64,000 nucleotides of DNA from Flavobacterium micromati (GTDB lineage: Bacteria > Bacteroidota > Bacteroidia > Flavobacteriales > Flavobacteriaceae): positions 150,814 to 214,813 of the forward strand of contig NZ_FQWF01000006.1 in NCBI RefSeq assembly GCF_900129585.1, given 5' to 3'. The notes beneath the pieces are model-generated. The model was given only the letters and a program-made list of their open reading frames with translations. It searched no databases and was not told the origin of the DNA. The position numbers were made by a program, and so were the translations under genes. Positions within the stretch are counted from its first letter, which is position 1, and every line of letters starts with the position of its first letter. Below, piece by piece: positions 52,295-62,708 of the stretch.

Positions 52295-54556
52295 ATGGCT
52301 TTTGATATTGAAATGATTAAAAAAGTGTATGACAACATGACGAGTCGTGTTGACAAAGCACGCGAAATTGTTGGTCGTCCGCTTACTTTAACTGAGAAAA
52401 TTTTATACAATCACTTATGGGATGGAATGCCATCTCACGCTTTTACAAGAGGTGTTGATTACGTTGATTTTGCTCCAGATAGAGTGGCTTGTCAGGATGC
52501 AACTGCTCAAATGGCATTGTTGCAATTCATGCATGCTGGTAAAACTAAAGTTGCAGTTCCTACAACAGTGCATTGTGATCACTTAATCCAAGCTAAGGTT
52601 GATGCAGTAACGGATTTGGCTAGAGCCAAAACTCAAAGTAATGAAGTTTTTGAATTTCTTTCTTCAGTTTCTAATAAATATGGTATTGGCTTTTGGAAGC
52701 CAGGAGCTGGGATTATACACCAAGTGGTTCTTGAAAATTATGCATTTCCAGGTGGGATGATGATTGGAACCGATTCTCATACAGTAAATGCTGGTGGTTT
52801 AGGAATGGTAGCTATTGGAGTAGGTGGAGCCGATGCAGTTGATGTAATGTCCGGAATGGCATGGGAATTGAAATTTCCAAAATTAATAGGAGTTAAATTG
52901 ACTGGAAAATTATCTGGTTGGACAGCTCCAAAAGATGTTATTTTGAAAGTAGCTGGAATCTTAACGGTAAAAGGTGGGACAGGTGCAATAGTAGAATATT
53001 TTGGTGAAGGTGCCATTAGTATGTCTTGTACAGGAAAAGGAACTATTTGTAATATGGGTGCTGAGATTGGCGCCACTACATCTACATTTGGTTACGATGC
53101 TTCGATGGGACGTTATTTACGTTCAACGGATAGAGCAGATATTGCTGATGCAGCAGACAAAATTGCGCCGTACTTAACAGGTGATCCAGAAGTTTATGCA
53201 AATCCAGAAGCCTATTTTGATCAAGTAATTGAAATCAATTTAGATGAATTAGAACCGCACTTAAACGGACCGTTTACGCCAGATTTAGCTACGCCAATTT
53301 CTAAAATGAAAGAGGAAGCTATCAAAAACAATTGGCCATTAAAAATCGAGGTTGGTTTAATAGGATCTTGTACCAATTCTTCTTATGAAGATATCGCTCG
53401 TGCATCCTCTATAGCTAAACAAGTTACGGATAAGAACTTAAAAATAAAATCAGAATTCACGATAACTCCAGGCTCTGAATTAGTGCGTTACACAATAGAA
53501 CGCGATGGATTTATTGATATTTTCGATAAAATGGGAGCAACTGTTTTTGCAAATGCTTGCGGGCCTTGTATTGGAATGTGGGATAGAGAAGGTGCCGAAA
53601 AGGAAGAACGCAACACCATTGTTCACTCTTTCAATCGTAATTTTTCTAAACGTGCCGATGGAAATCCTAATACGTTAGCTTTTGTAGGATCTCCAGAATT
53701 GATTACTGCTTTAGCCATTGCTGGCGATTTAGGTTTTAATCCTTTGACAGATACTTTAATTAATGAAAATGGCGAGGAAGTTCGATTAGAAGCACCATCA
53801 GGAAATGAATTACCTCCAAGAGGCTTTGATGCAAAAGATCCAGGTTTTCAAGCTCCAGCGGCCGATGGATCTGCTATTATCGTTTCAGTAAATGAAGATT
53901 CAGAGAGATTGCAATTATTGGCTCCATTTTTACCTTGGGATGGCAAAAATATTACGGGTGCGAAATTGTTGATTAAGGCTTTTGGAAAATGTACAACAGA
54001 TCATATTTCGATGGCAGGACCGTGGTTGCGTTTCCGTGGACATTTAGATAATATCTCTAATAATATGTTGATTGGTGCTATTAATGCATTTAATCAAAAA
54101 CCAAATAAAGTTAAGAACCAATTAACAGGTGAATATGACGCAGTTCCTGCTGTAGCAAGAGCATACAAAGCTGCAGGGATTCCATCTATTGTTGTGGGAG
54201 ATCATAATTATGGCGAAGGTTCTTCTCGTGAACATGCAGCTATGGAGCCACGTTTTCTTGGTGTAAGAGCTGTTTTAGTAAAATCGTTTGCACGTATTCA
54301 CGAGACAAATCTTAAAAAACAAGGGATGTTGGGTCTTATTTTTGCTAACGAAGCTGATTACGATAAAATCCAAGAAGATGATACAATCAATTTCTTAGAT
54401 TTAATAGAATTTGCACCAGCAAAACCTCTAACATTAGAGTTTGTACATGCTGACGGAAGTGCAGATATAATTATGGCAAACCATACCTATAATGAAGGTC
54501 AAATAGGATGGTTCGTTGCCGGCTCAGCATTAAATTTAATTGCTGCCGAGGCATAA
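52295..54556 (+). CDS. acn: Aconitate hydratase (mitochondrial-type)
   Basis: A 753-residue TCA-cycle enzyme converting citrate to isocitrate through cis-aconitate with a 4Fe-4S cluster. Cluster cysteines lie in [12 protein letters not shown] and in [10 protein letters not shown]. The substrate motif [27 protein letters not shown] and the swivelling domain [19 protein letters not shown] are present. The length fits the mitochondrial-like class rather than the 890-residue AcnA class. It is a single gene ending in a strong terminator. Confidence 0.97.
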   Translation: MAFDIEMIKKVYDNMTSRVDKAREIVGRPLTLTEKILYNHLWDGMPSHAFTRGVDYVDFAPDRVACQDATAQMALLQFMHAGKTKVAVPTTVHCDHLIQAKVDAVTDLARAKTQSNEVFEFLSSVSNKYGIGFWKPGAGIIHQVVLENYAFPGGMMIGTDSHTVNAGGLGMVAIGVGGADAVDVMSGMAWELKFPKLIGVKLTGKLSGWTAPKDVILKVAGILTVKGGTGAIVEYFGEGAISMSCTGKGTICNMGAEIGATTSTFGYDASMGRYLRSTDRADIADAADKIAPYLTGDPEVYANPEAYFDQVIEINLDELEPHLNGPFTPDLATPISKMKEEAIKNNWPLKIEVGLIGSCTNSSYEDIARASSIAKQVTDKNLKIKSEFTITPGSELVRYTIERDGFIDIFDKMGATVFANACGPCIGMWDREGAEKEERNTIVHSFNRNFSKRADGNPNTLAFVGSPELITALAIAGDLGFNPLTDTLINENGEEVRLEAPSGNELPPRGFDAKDPGFQAPAADGSAIIVSVNEDSERLQLLAPFLPWDGKNITGAKLLIKAFGKCTTDHISMAGPWLRFRGHLDNISNNMLIGAINAFNQKPNKVKNQLTGEYDAVPAVARAYKAAGIPSIVVGDHNYGEGSSREHAAMEPRFLGVRAVLVKSFARIHETNLKKQGMLGLIFANEADYDKIQEDDTINFLDLIEFAPAKPLTLEFVHADGSADIIMANHTYNEGQIGWFVAGSALNLIAAEA

Positions 54557-54598
54557 TTAAATGTAACAGCGCTTTAATATGCCTGTCTTTAACAGAAG

Positions 54599-54652
54599 TG
54601 TTTAGTAATTAATTACAATCTATTTTGTAATTAGTTGCTAAACATTTTTTTT
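54599..54652 (+). terminator. Aconitase terminator
   Basis: TGTTTAG (54599-54605) pairs with CTAAACA (54638-54644) and an inner ATTACAA pairs with TTGTAAT, followed by eight T. Confidence 0.88.
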
Positions 54653-55140
54653 ATCAGCTTTATCATAACTGTAAACTACTTTTCGTGTGATAATACATTA
54701 AAATATTATTGCAATTTTCCAATGAAAATCATCAAAAATTTATGGTGATGAATTTTTAATGTACCGCTGTCGCTGCACGTGTGATCAATTTATCATTATA
54801 AACATAAAATATTCGCTTAATGAAACGACTGATTTTTAAATAAATGATTTAAGAACTTCTTAATGTTTTCTAAAAATCACGATACCATAAATAATACAAA
54901 ATCAGCTAATTATATAATTTTTATTAAAAATTATGAAACAATTTTGCTGATTTTTTGAATATTTTATCTATTTTAGCTTTTCGTGGAATTTAGGATTCAT
55001 TTAGAGTTATATATTTTTTTGTTGGATCCAGTAATGAAGCTACACTTTAATCGTCACAAATTGCGATTGATATCATCTAAATTAATAATTAGATCCATAG
55101 GCAGCATTCATACTAAGCTGGGATAGAAAAACTAAAATAT
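54653..55140. other. Gene-free AT-rich spacer
   Basis: No credible gene, strong hairpin or clear TAnnTTTG/TTG promoter pair stands out in these 488 bases before the LysM hydrolase. Short palindromic AT stretches exist but none is persuasive. Confidence 0.6.
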
Positions 55141-56574
55141 ATGACTAAAGGGCTGAAAATTTTAATCGTTTTGGTATTATCTACTACCTATACTGTTTTT
55201 TCGCAACAAAAATTTATAAAACACAGCATCAAGAAAGGAGAAACTTTATCGAGTATTGCAAGTAAGTTCGATGTTAAACTAAGCGAAATCTCAAAATTAA
55301 ACCCCAGTGCCAATAAAACATTAAAGATTAATTCTATATTGCTGATTCCAATAGCTTTAAAGCAAAGCACCTTTGTAGAAAACGAAGTGAAAGTTGAAAA
55401 TTCAAACCAGTTTCATGAAGTAAAACCGAAAGAAACATTGTACGGAATTGCAAAACAATATGATATCTCGCTTAACGATTTGATGTTAGGAAATCCATCT
55501 CTATCTTCAGAGTTAAAAATAGGACAAAAAATAAATTTACCTGAGAATACCAAATCAATTCAAAATTCATCTCTCATTGCTGAAAAGTCAGAAGTACAAG
55601 AATTAAAAGAAAATACTGCCGAAGATCAAAAGGCTGGATTTTTTATTAGAGAAGTTTTACCTAAAGAAACTAAGTACTCGCTTACCAAACAATACGGAAT
55701 CACAATCAAAGAATTTGATGCAATTAATCCTAACCTTGGAACAAAATTGATACGCGTAGGTCAGTTGGTTAATATTCCAATTCATGGAGTAAAAGTTGAT
55801 GAAAATTCTTTTAACGATAAAATTATTTATACACCTGATAGTAAACTAAATTCCATAGCTGCTAATCAGATAGAAAATAATGACTCTCTGATAATTTCGG
55901 AAGCTAAGCCAAAAATTAAAATTAATAATACGCAGACAATTACTTATGAAATTTTGCCAAAAGAGACTAAGTACGCTATCGCTAAGCGTTACGGAATAAC
56001 AGTAAAAGAATTAGAAAATCAGAATCCTGAAATTAAAAATAAGCTTACTATAGGGAAGAAGATAAGCATTACATACCAAGCACTTGCTGGCGAGGAAACT
56101 GCTCTTGCAAATACTGAAACAAATGAAAATTTACCGGTTTTAACCAGCACAATTGACTTTAATAAAAATATGAAAACTGTCTTCAACATTGAAGTTCTGG
56201 ATCAACTAATAGATAATGCTTCGCAAAACCTTGGCACTCGATATCGCACAGGCGGAACTTCAAAATCTGGTTTTGACTGCTCTGGATTAATTTATAAGAC
56301 ATTTGGCGAATTTGATATAAAACTACCAAGAACTTCCCATCAACAGTCAACAGTTGGTACAGTTGTAAATACAGAAGAAGCACAAAAAGGAGATTTGATC
56401 TTCTTTAAAACTAACGGACGCCGACAGATTAATCATGTGGGTATGGTAGTAGAGGTAAATGATGACGAAATAAAATTCATTCATTCATCAACTAGTAATG
56501 GTGTAATTATTTCATCAACTAAAGAAAGGTACTACGGTAAAAATTTTAGTCAAATAAATAGAGTAGTTCAATAG
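55141..56574 (+). CDS. Peptidoglycan hydrolase with four LysM repeats and an NlpC/P60 domain
   Basis: A 477-residue exported protein: signal peptide about 1-22 (ending TVFSQ), LysM repeats at about 27-70, 91-134, 169-213 and 268-311 (each with a KKGETLSSIA-like start), then a cysteine peptidase domain at about 350-477. The catalytic Cys380 is in GFDCSGLIY, His432 in INHVGMVVE, and a third polar residue is probably His448. Such enzymes cut the stem peptide of peptidoglycan during growth or division. Two of the LysM repeats carry KETKY in place of GETL, the variant common in Bacteroidota. It is convergent with the PPOX-fold gene. Confidence 0.94.
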   Translation: MTKGLKILIVLVLSTTYTVFSQQKFIKHSIKKGETLSSIASKFDVKLSEISKLNPSANKTLKINSILLIPIALKQSTFVENEVKVENSNQFHEVKPKETLYGIAKQYDISLNDLMLGNPSLSSELKIGQKINLPENTKSIQNSSLIAEKSEVQELKENTAEDQKAGFFIREVLPKETKYSLTKQYGITIKEFDAINPNLGTKLIRVGQLVNIPIHGVKVDENSFNDKIIYTPDSKLNSIAANQIENNDSLIISEAKPKIKINNTQTITYEILPKETKYAIAKRYGITVKELENQNPEIKNKLTIGKKISITYQALAGEETALANTETNENLPVLTSTIDFNKNMKTVFNIEVLDQLIDNASQNLGTRYRTGGTSKSGFDCSGLIYKTFGEFDIKLPRTSHQQSTVGTVVNTEEAQKGDLIFFKTNGRRQINHVGMVVEVNDDEIKFIHSSTSNGVIISSTKERYYGKNFSQINRVVQ

Positions 56575-56597
56575 TTACCTCTTTATTTATATAACTT

Positions 56598-56622
56598 AAA
56601 ACGCTCCTAGATGGAGCGTTTT
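56598..56622. terminator. Bidirectional terminator between convergent genes
   Basis: AAAACGCTCC (56598-56607) and GGAGCGTTTT (56613-56622) form a perfect 10-bp stem with a five-base loop. Confidence 0.88.
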
Positions 56623-56633
56623 GTACTTTTATA

Positions 56634-57143
56634 CTAAATCTTTATGTCTCCCTCGGTTCCGGAAACTAAGTTTGTTCCTGTTACAAATGAAGCGGCCATT
56701 TTTAATAGATTGATCATTCTGTTTCCATCGGTGTCCCAAAAATAAGCACTAGAAGGAGTTACTTTAATCAAAGAAATATTTGGATCGTCTTTGCCTTTTT
56801 CAAACCAAATTGCAGCTGCTGGCGTCCATAGTTCTTCAATTTTATTTGGATCGGTGGTAATTATCGCGTCTCCATTTACAACCATATAGCTTCCTTTCGC
56901 AGGATGCGCAAAAAACAATTGTACTGTAGGATTTTGCTCTATTTCTTTATTTTTTTCGCTGTTTTTAGCGTTAAAAAACCAAATATTTCCCTGATCACAT
57001 ACATGAGTAACACTCATAGGTCTTGTTGTAGCGCCATCATGTGTTTTAAGATTGGTGCAAAACAGACATATATTTATAGCTTCAATTAAACTTTTAAATT
57101 TATCAATTCCTTCAACAGAGTATTCAATGTTCTTATCGCTCAT
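56634..57143 (-). CDS. Pyridoxamine 5'-phosphate oxidase-fold protein (general stress type)
   Basis: A 169-residue flavin-binding split-barrel protein. It has the pattern ICLFCTNLKTHDGATTRPMS near the start, then GNIWFFNAKNSEKNKEIEQNP, VQLFFAHPAKGSYMVVNGDA and a C-terminal tryptophan/Asp region (SAYFWDTDGNRMIN). This is the general stress protein 26-like branch rather than the PdxH enzyme. It probably binds FMN or FAD; the reaction is unknown. A promoter candidate lies at 57266-57299. Confidence 0.85.
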   Translation of the reverse strand: MSDKNIEYSVEGIDKFKSLIEAINICLFCTNLKTHDGATTRPMSVTHVCDQGNIWFFNAKNSEKNKEIEQNPTVQLFFAHPAKGSYMVVNGDAIITTDPNKIEELWTPAAAIWFEKGKDDPNISLIKVTPSSAYFWDTDGNRMINLLKMAASFVTGTNLVSGTEGDIKI

Positions 57144-57265
57144 AATTTTTAATTTTTAGGTGAGTATATTGCTAATAATTGCTATTTTACAAAGTTCATT
57201 ATTTCCTTACTCAAACCTATTATAAAATTTAGTTTAAAAGTTTCAAATTTTACATATTGCAGAGG

Positions 57266-57299
57266 CAAATGTAATTATAAGTATTTTTCTCGTGACCAA
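57266..57299 (-). promoter_or_regulatory. Candidate promoter of the PPOX-fold gene
   Basis: On the minus strand TTG (57297-57299) and TACATTTG (57266-57273) are 23 bases apart, giving a leader of about 115 bases. Confidence 0.5.
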
Positions 57300-57408
57300 A
57301 TATTGAGTTTTAGATATCCTACTGAATGATAAAATTAAATTTGTGTTAATATTTAACATTTAATTTGATTATATGTTAGTTTTGAATAATAATATAAAAC
57401 TTACACTT

Positions 57409-58413
57409 ATGAATAAATTAAATTTTGTTATTGGATTTTGTCTTTTATCAGTTTGTGTAATAGCTCAAACTAAATCATCAATTGTTTTTCAAGCTGAAAT
57501 TGCTAACCGGAACTCGGACGCTGTTACCATTTTAGATCCAAAAAATGGAAATGAGATAGTGAAAATTATCGTTGACAAGGCTGGAATATTTAAAAATTCC
57601 TTTGCTGTTACTGAAGGTTTGTACATGTTTTTTGATGGCAAAGAGTATACGCAAATGTTTCTTAAAAATGGATATGACCTAAGAATGAAAATGGATGCGA
57701 AGCAATTTGATGAGTCAATTGTTTACACAGGGACAGGTGCTGAAGAAAATAATTTTTTAGCCCAAAGTGCATTGCAGGATAAAAGCTATGATTATGATGC
57801 GTTGTTAGGCATGAATGAAGAAGATTTTTCAAAAAATCTCCTTACTAAAAAAGCAGCTAATCTCGTGACTTTAGACAAAAAGAAATTGGATGAAAATTTT
57901 GTATTATTACAAAAGAAAAATATTGAAAATTCTGTCGTAGGTTTAAATCAATACTATTTGGAATTACTTAAGACCAAAAAATTAAATGGTTCGCTATCTC
58001 CGTCATTTGAATATGATAATTATAAGGGTGGTAAAACTAAATTAGAAGATTTTAGAGGGAAATATGTTTACATTGATGTCTGGGCAACATGGTGTGCGCC
58101 ATGTCGTGCAGAAATTCCTTTTTTAAAGAAATTAGAAGAAAAGTATCATCAGAAAAATATTGTTTTTGTAAGTCTGTCCATCGATCAAGTAAAAGACATT
58201 GAAAAGTGGAAAACATTGATTAAAGATAAAGAATTAGGTGGCGTACAGGTTCTTGCTGATAATGACTGGAATTCACAATTTGTAAAAGATTATAATATTT
58301 CAGGAATCCCTCGTTTTATTCTAGTAGATCCGAACGGGAAAATAGTAAAAGCAGACGCTCCACGACCATCAAGTCCAACAATTGAAGCAGAATTTGATGC
58401 GATATTAAAATAA
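57409..58413 (+). CDS. TlpA-like thioredoxin-fold lipid/periplasmic protein
   Basis: A 334-residue exported protein with a signal peptide (MNKLNFVIGFCLLSVCVIAQ), an N-terminal beta-rich domain of the type seen before thioredoxin folds in Bacteroidota (about 22-120), a helical linker, and a C-terminal TlpA/AhpC-like domain with the redox motif WATWCAPCRAEIP (Cys229 and Cys232 counted from this start) and the cis-Pro loop GIPRFILVDP. It should reduce or isomerise disulfides in the periplasm. The frame is open 12 codons further upstream, but the signal peptide defines ATG 57409. Confidence 0.9.
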   Translation: MNKLNFVIGFCLLSVCVIAQTKSSIVFQAEIANRNSDAVTILDPKNGNEIVKIIVDKAGIFKNSFAVTEGLYMFFDGKEYTQMFLKNGYDLRMKMDAKQFDESIVYTGTGAEENNFLAQSALQDKSYDYDALLGMNEEDFSKNLLTKKAANLVTLDKKKLDENFVLLQKKNIENSVVGLNQYYLELLKTKKLNGSLSPSFEYDNYKGGKTKLEDFRGKYVYIDVWATWCAPCRAEIPFLKKLEEKYHQKNIVFVSLSIDQVKDIEKWKTLIKDKELGGVQVLADNDWNSQFVKDYNISGIPRFILVDPNGKIVKADAPRPSSPTIEAEFDAILK

Positions 58414-58470
58414 GTAATTCGAAAAAATTAGCGTAGGCAATTGCTATTTCATACTCTGTATTGATATAAC

Positions 58471-58504
58471 AAGCCACCTCGATTTATATCTTGGCGGCTT
58501 TTTA
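58471..58504. terminator. Weak terminator between convergent genes
   Basis: AAGCCACC (58471-58478) and GGCGGCTT (58493-58500) pair with one mismatch and are followed by T. Confidence 0.6.
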
Positions 58505-58575
58505 TTTGAATGAAAAATTATTTTATGCCGTTTGAATGATCAGTTTTTTTTAGGCTTCAAATATACTATCTGCTC

Positions 58576-59628
58576 TTAAATTGTTTGTAGAACATTTTTT
58601 ATTGTCGCAATCCAACTTTCTGTATCTCCGTTATTGGTATTGATTGCTATGCTGCGATTACCGTACGGTAAATACGTATTGCTGTTTTCGCGTGAAAAAA
58701 GACCAACGGTTGGAGTCAGAGCTGAACTCGCTAAATGCATAATCCCACTGTCAGCACCGATGAAAATTTCACTGTTGGCGATTACAGCGGCAATTTCACG
58801 TATGTCTTTGCTGTAAAATGTTGGTGCTTTAAAGTTTATTTGGGATACATTTTCTACCGGTAAAACCTCTATTATGTTGTATTCTGTAAACTCAGCGACC
58901 AAGTTACTGTAAAATTTTTTCCACCATATTTCTGAATAGCATTTATCTGATGTAGCGTAAGTGAAAATGCAAATATTCTTTTTATCATTATCGACCAGTT
59001 GTTGTACTATTTCTTTGCCATTTATTACTTCTGAATTTGACAATTTTAAGTCTAATAGCGGAACTGGGCGCTCGATTTTAGCAAACCCTAAATTGCTGAG
59101 AAAGTTTCTAAACTCGTAAACAGGATTTTTTGCTATATGATCATAATCCGGATAGGTTTTTTGCAAATCGAGGTTAACTTCACCGTAAAATTTATACTTC
59201 GCATCTGAAAATTGCGCTGATAATCGTCCTGAGGATGAATCTTTTGCAACGTTTATGACAATGTCATACTTTTGGCTTTTCAGTTTTATCCAGACTTTAA
59301 AATAGTCAGTAAGATTTTTAAAAGGCTTTTTAGGCAGTTCAATGATTTGGTTTATATTTTTGTAATTTTCAAATACAATTGGCGCTAAGCCACCTTTTAC
59401 AAATAAGTCAATTTTTGTATTTGGAAAAATAGTAGTAACCTCTTGAACAAGTGGAGTTATCAGTAATAGATTTCCTAATCTATGGTTAGGCCGAGAAATT
59501 AATACGCGCTTGATACTGCTTTCGTCAGTTATCGATGAATTATCAGAACGATAGGAGCGACCTATATTTTTGGTCAACCCTTGCGTCAAAATTCTCCTAA
59601 ACTGATTTACTTTTTCTAGAACACTCAT
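58576..59628 (-). CDS. Glycosyltransferase family 9 (heptosyltransferase-like)
   Basis: A 350-residue GT9 protein with the N-terminal RPNHRLGNLLLITPLVQEV motif, the IDLFVKGG strand, and a C-terminal sugar-nucleotide motif IFIGADSGIMHLASSALTPT, followed by GLFSRENSNTYLPYG. Family members add heptose or related sugars to lipid A core on the cytoplasmic membrane. No other LPS genes are adjacent, and the acceptor and sugar are unknown. It is a stand-alone gene. Confidence 0.9.
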   Translation of the reverse strand: MSVLEKVNQFRRILTQGLTKNIGRSYRSDNSSITDESSIKRVLISRPNHRLGNLLLITPLVQEVTTIFPNTKIDLFVKGGLAPIVFENYKNINQIIELPKKPFKNLTDYFKVWIKLKSQKYDIVINVAKDSSSGRLSAQFSDAKYKFYGEVNLDLQKTYPDYDHIAKNPVYEFRNFLSNLGFAKIERPVPLLDLKLSNSEVINGKEIVQQLVDNDKKNICIFTYATSDKCYSEIWWKKFYSNLVAEFTEYNIIEVLPVENVSQINFKAPTFYSKDIREIAAVIANSEIFIGADSGIMHLASSALTPTVGLFSRENSNTYLPYGNRSIAINTNNGDTESWIATIKNVLQTI

Positions 59629-59767
59629 GTATAATTATTTGGTGAGAGAATGAAACTTTAAATTTTCCATCGTGAAAAAAACTAATTTTACCTTTTGCAT
59701 GAAACAGAACAATTATTATTAATAAGGCAAATTTATAATTTATGAAGTGAATAAAACAATTCTTACC

Positions 59768-59989
59768 TTATAAATTACGAGATTTTTTAATGCTTTCTAT
59801 CTTATCCATTCCAATGGATTTCGAAAAAAGAAGTGCGCCATTTTGGAAAACGGCGATACTGCCCATAAATTTATTATTGGTTTCCAAAATTTGAAATAAA
59901 CTGTCTAATTTGGCAACGTTTATTTTTTGGTCAAAGCTATGACCAGCTAAAATTGCTAAAAACAACGTAAGCGCAATTTTATTTTTCAT
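59768..59989 (-). pseudogene. Truncated N-terminus of a serine hydrolase (beta-lactamase-like)
   Basis: From ATG 59989 the frame encodes a signal peptide (MKNKIALTLFLAILAGHSF) and the family's leading segment (KLDSLFQILETNNKFMGSIA, then VFQNGALLFSKSIG), then ends after 73 codons. The catalytic SxxK, YxN and C-terminal parts expected in a 350-400 residue enzyme are missing, and downstream sequence shows no continuation. The open frame extends upstream of the signal peptide, but that part does not look coding. It is a degraded copy. Confidence 0.75.
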
Positions 59990-60246
59990 GAAAATGGGAG
60001 TATTAAATTGATTTATATTCCTAAAAAATACTAAATTTAATATCTTTATAAAGTGAAAAGAGTTGGAACTCTTTTTTGTAAAGAAATAATAAAATTGGTA
60101 ATGTTCCAAATATATGAAACTACTCTATCTTTCAATGTAAAATAGAATTAATGTAAATTAGCGTATCACCGCTTAAATAAATGAACTTAAATCGATAGGA
60201 GCTAAATTATTTTATAATCTTTGAACATTCAAAAATAAATACTTTC

Positions 60247-60474
60247 ATGAGTACAACAAAACTAACAATTAATCGCAATGGATCTATCAAAATAGAAGGC
60301 GATTTTGAAATAACAGATTGCGAAGGAAACATCTACGGATTAGAAGGTAGAACAACTTTAGGTCTTTGTCGTTGTGGTTTATCAGTTAACAAACCATTTT
60401 GTGATGGATCACATCGCAATGGTTTTGATCACGAACCAGCTGCGTTTAACTTACCACCTATGAAAACGAAATAG
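60247..60474 (+). CDS. CDGSH iron-sulfur domain protein
   Basis: A 75-residue protein with one CDGSH domain: Cys41, Cys43, Cys52 and His56 in LGLCRCGLSVNKPFCDGSHR, the 3Cys-1His ligands of a 2Fe-2S cluster. The N-terminal half (KLTINRNGSIKIEGDFEITD) forms the small beta domain typical of this short bacterial type. Electron transfer or cluster transfer is assumed; the partner is unknown. A terminator follows. Confidence 0.93.
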   Translation: MSTTKLTINRNGSIKIEGDFEITDCEGNIYGLEGRTTLGLCRCGLSVNKPFCDGSHRNGFDHEPAAFNLPPMKTK

Positions 60475-60498
60475 ATTTCGTTTTCATTTGATGAAACG

Positions 60499-60531
60499 AA
60501 AAAGCTAAATCTTGACGGATTTAGCTTTTCT
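60499..60531 (+). terminator. Terminator after the CDGSH gene
   Basis: AAAAGCTAAATC (60500-60511) pairs with GATTTAGCTTTT (60518-60529) around a six-base loop. Confidence 0.88.
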
Positions 60532-60757
60532 TTTATATTATGATTCTGTAAAAAAAAGTGGCGTGTTAGCCTTTTGATCTCGATGATTTAGGGACTTTTT
60601 TAATTTTACAATAATTTCCTATTTTTTTAAAGAAATTTAACTGGTTCCAGCTTACTTACTGTAATTTTTGCTGCGGCTATAATCTTTCTCCGTCCGTTAT
60701 CGCTTGGGTGATCGTTCGCAACAATGTGCCAAACAAGAATAAGCTATTGCATTTAAA
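60532..60757. other. Spacer without a visible gene
   Basis: No credible open frame, hairpin or promoter stands out between the CDGSH terminator and the former 3' end of the minus-strand TPR-like gene. Confidence 0.55.
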
Positions 60758-60793
60758 TTATTTGATCATTTTGGCTTTAAGTTCTTCTGCTTT

Positions 60794-61489
60794 TTATCGT
60801 CCTGCTTTGTAGTTAGGATCTAATGCAATTGCTTTGTCAAGATATGCAATTGCTTCATTTCTCAATTTCTTTCCTTGATTTTTGTTTGCCCAAGCCCAAT
60901 ATGTAAAACTCATTATTTTCCAATTAGCGTAATTGCTGTTTTTGATTTGTTTGTTAATAATGGATTGTGTGTCAATTTTTGCAAATTTTCTTTTAGAAAA
61001 GAAAAACCAAGGTAAATTTTCAGATACGCTTGCTCTTAAAAATTCTGGTAAATAACTTATGTCTCCATATTTCTTAATACTCTCTTTAAAAAGTAAAAAA
61101 GCATCTCCAACCAAGCTAAGCTTCATTGTTTCACCTGCAACTAAAGAAAGAGCTGATGCTTGATAAGAAGATATAAAAGGCAGCAATTCTTTAGTCGTCG
61201 CAGCGTCAAAGAGTAATTCAGTTAAAATATCATAGCTTCTTTGGGAATATCCTTTGAACACTGTTTTTGATAAAAAACCGAGATTCAAAGACGTTTCATG
61301 GTAAATTATACCAAGTCTAACTTTGTTTATTTCGTTAGGCTCTTGCTCAAATTGGTTTTCTACTTCTTTGAGTTTTATCTTCAATTCGGTTGGATCAATA
61401 ATTTCCATCACATCATCTAAACGATGTTCGAACTTTTTAATCTCCGAAAATTCTAATTGCTGAGCTGTTAAGCTATTTGTAATTGTCAT
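60794..61489 (-). CDS. TPR-like helical protein with a premature stop at its C-terminus
   Basis: A 231-residue cytosolic protein from ATG 61489 (MTITNSLTAQQLEFSEIKKF). It is helical, with a TPR-like C-terminal unit EAIAYLDKAIALDPNYKAG. A TAA at 60794-60796 ends the frame, but the same frame continues after it as KAEELKAKMIK and a natural-looking TAA at 60758-60760, so a nonsense mutation has probably removed the last 12 codons. The loss may be tolerated. The open frame extends 22 codons above ATG 61489 with no family pattern. The upstream neighbour is a Crp/Fnr gene that is also interrupted. Confidence 0.72.
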   Translation of the reverse strand: MTITNSLTAQQLEFSEIKKFEHRLDDVMEIIDPTELKIKLKEVENQFEQEPNEINKVRLGIIYHETSLNLGFLSKTVFKGYSQRSYDILTELLFDAATTKELLPFISSYQASALSLVAGETMKLSLVGDAFLLFKESIKKYGDISYLPEFLRASVSENLPWFFFSKRKFAKIDTQSIINKQIKNSNYANWKIMSFTYWAWANKNQGKKLRNEAIAYLDKAIALDPNYKAGR

Positions 61490-61585
61490 TGCAGTAGGAT
61501 TAAGGTGAATAATTTGTATTTCATTTTTTAAATGTTTTGAGATACAAAGGTGCAATGACAGGAAAGCTAAAAACGATGACTTAAG

Positions 61586-62170
61586 TTAAGACTTTTCTTT
61601 TTGTAAAATTCTTTTTCTGATTCGGCTCAAACTTTCTGGACTTATACCCAAAAAATTAGCAATATATTTTTGAGGAACTTTTTGAAATATATCGGTTTGT
61701 TTTGCAAGCAAATTTCGAACTCGTTCTTCTGGTTTTTCTGAAGACAGAGACATTGCAATGTCAGTAGCTCTTTGTGCAACTTGTTCAGCCATAAGACGTC
61801 CAAAAGTTTCATATTTACTGCATTCTTTGTATAAAATGTGCAAGTTATCTTTTCTTATAATAATTACGTTAGTGTCCTCAATGGCTTGCAAATTTATAAT
61901 GCAATTTATATTTTGAGTGAAGCTTTGGAAGTCAGTTACCCACGAGTTTTCAAATGAAATGTCGCAAGTTTTTTCTACTCCATCTTTAATATGAAAATGT
62001 CTAATTGTGCCGTCAACAATAAATCCAACAAAATCACAAACTTTTCCACCTTGTAATAAAAACTCTTTTTTCTTTCAAAATCGTAGTTCGTAATAGTTGT
62101 CAATAATATTAAGTTCCTCGTTTGTTAGTGGAACTTTTGTTTTGCAATATGTTTTCAGTTTGACAATCAT
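61586..62170 (-). pseudogene. Crp/Fnr-family transcription regulator with one in-frame TGA
   Basis: Read from ATG 62170, the frame starts MIVKLKTYCKTKVPLTNEEL, the usual beginning of Bacteroidota Crp/Fnr regulators. After NYYELRF a TGA (62075-62077) interrupts it; the same frame then continues without shift through KKKEFLLQGGKVCDFVGFIV (cyclic-nucleotide-binding-like beta roll) to the helix-turn-helix near the end (VPQKYIANFLGISPESLSRI, then RKRILQK) and a normal stop. A total of 194 codons fits the family. Only the internal TGA prevents a full-length product; a restart inside is unlikely to give a working sensor. A sequencing error is the alternative. Confidence 0.85.
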
Positions 62171-62708
62171 TATCAGGAATTTAAAAAATACGTAGAACAT
62201 AAGACAGTCTAAAAACCTATTAAGCTTTCTAAATGTATCAACTGTTTGGTAAATATAATTGATTTTAAGTGGATCGAAAAATCATTTTATAAATTGTTTG
62301 TAACTGTCTTCATAAATTTTGAAACGTAAAAAAAGGTCGAAATGAGACATGGTGCAGGGAGCAATGAGGCCGCTACTTACAGGTATTATTTTAGTAGAAG
62401 TTGCTCTATTAAATAAAGAATCAATAATCTTTATCTAACTAATTAATTAAGAGGTCTCTAGTCAAAAGTTATGAGGAACAATAAAAAAGCAAATCTTATT
62501 GTGCTGCAAAAAAGGGAATTTTTTTCATTTGATCCCAAACATGTGAAACAATTATATTTTTGCAATAACGCGCGAAGTGTTTACGATATGCAACTGGTTC
62601 CATTTGAGAGCCAAAATAATTTTCCCGCGACTTTATTACTTTGTCCTTTACCTTTAATTCGGTGCGTTGTCAGGCTCACCGTAAACTTAGATTCTTGTGC
62701 AAGTCGCT
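62171..62708. other. Spacer without a convincing gene
   Basis: The 93-codon open frame at 62471-62752 shows no recognisable family or signal and overlaps the 3' end of the PIN gene, so I do not call it. No repeat or strong hairpin was noticed. Confidence 0.5.

Noticed and set aside
59990..60109. N-terminal extension of the truncated serine hydrolase
   Set aside because: The 40 codons before the signal peptide are Phe/Tyr/Asn-rich without family match; the signal peptide Met at 59989 is the sensible start.
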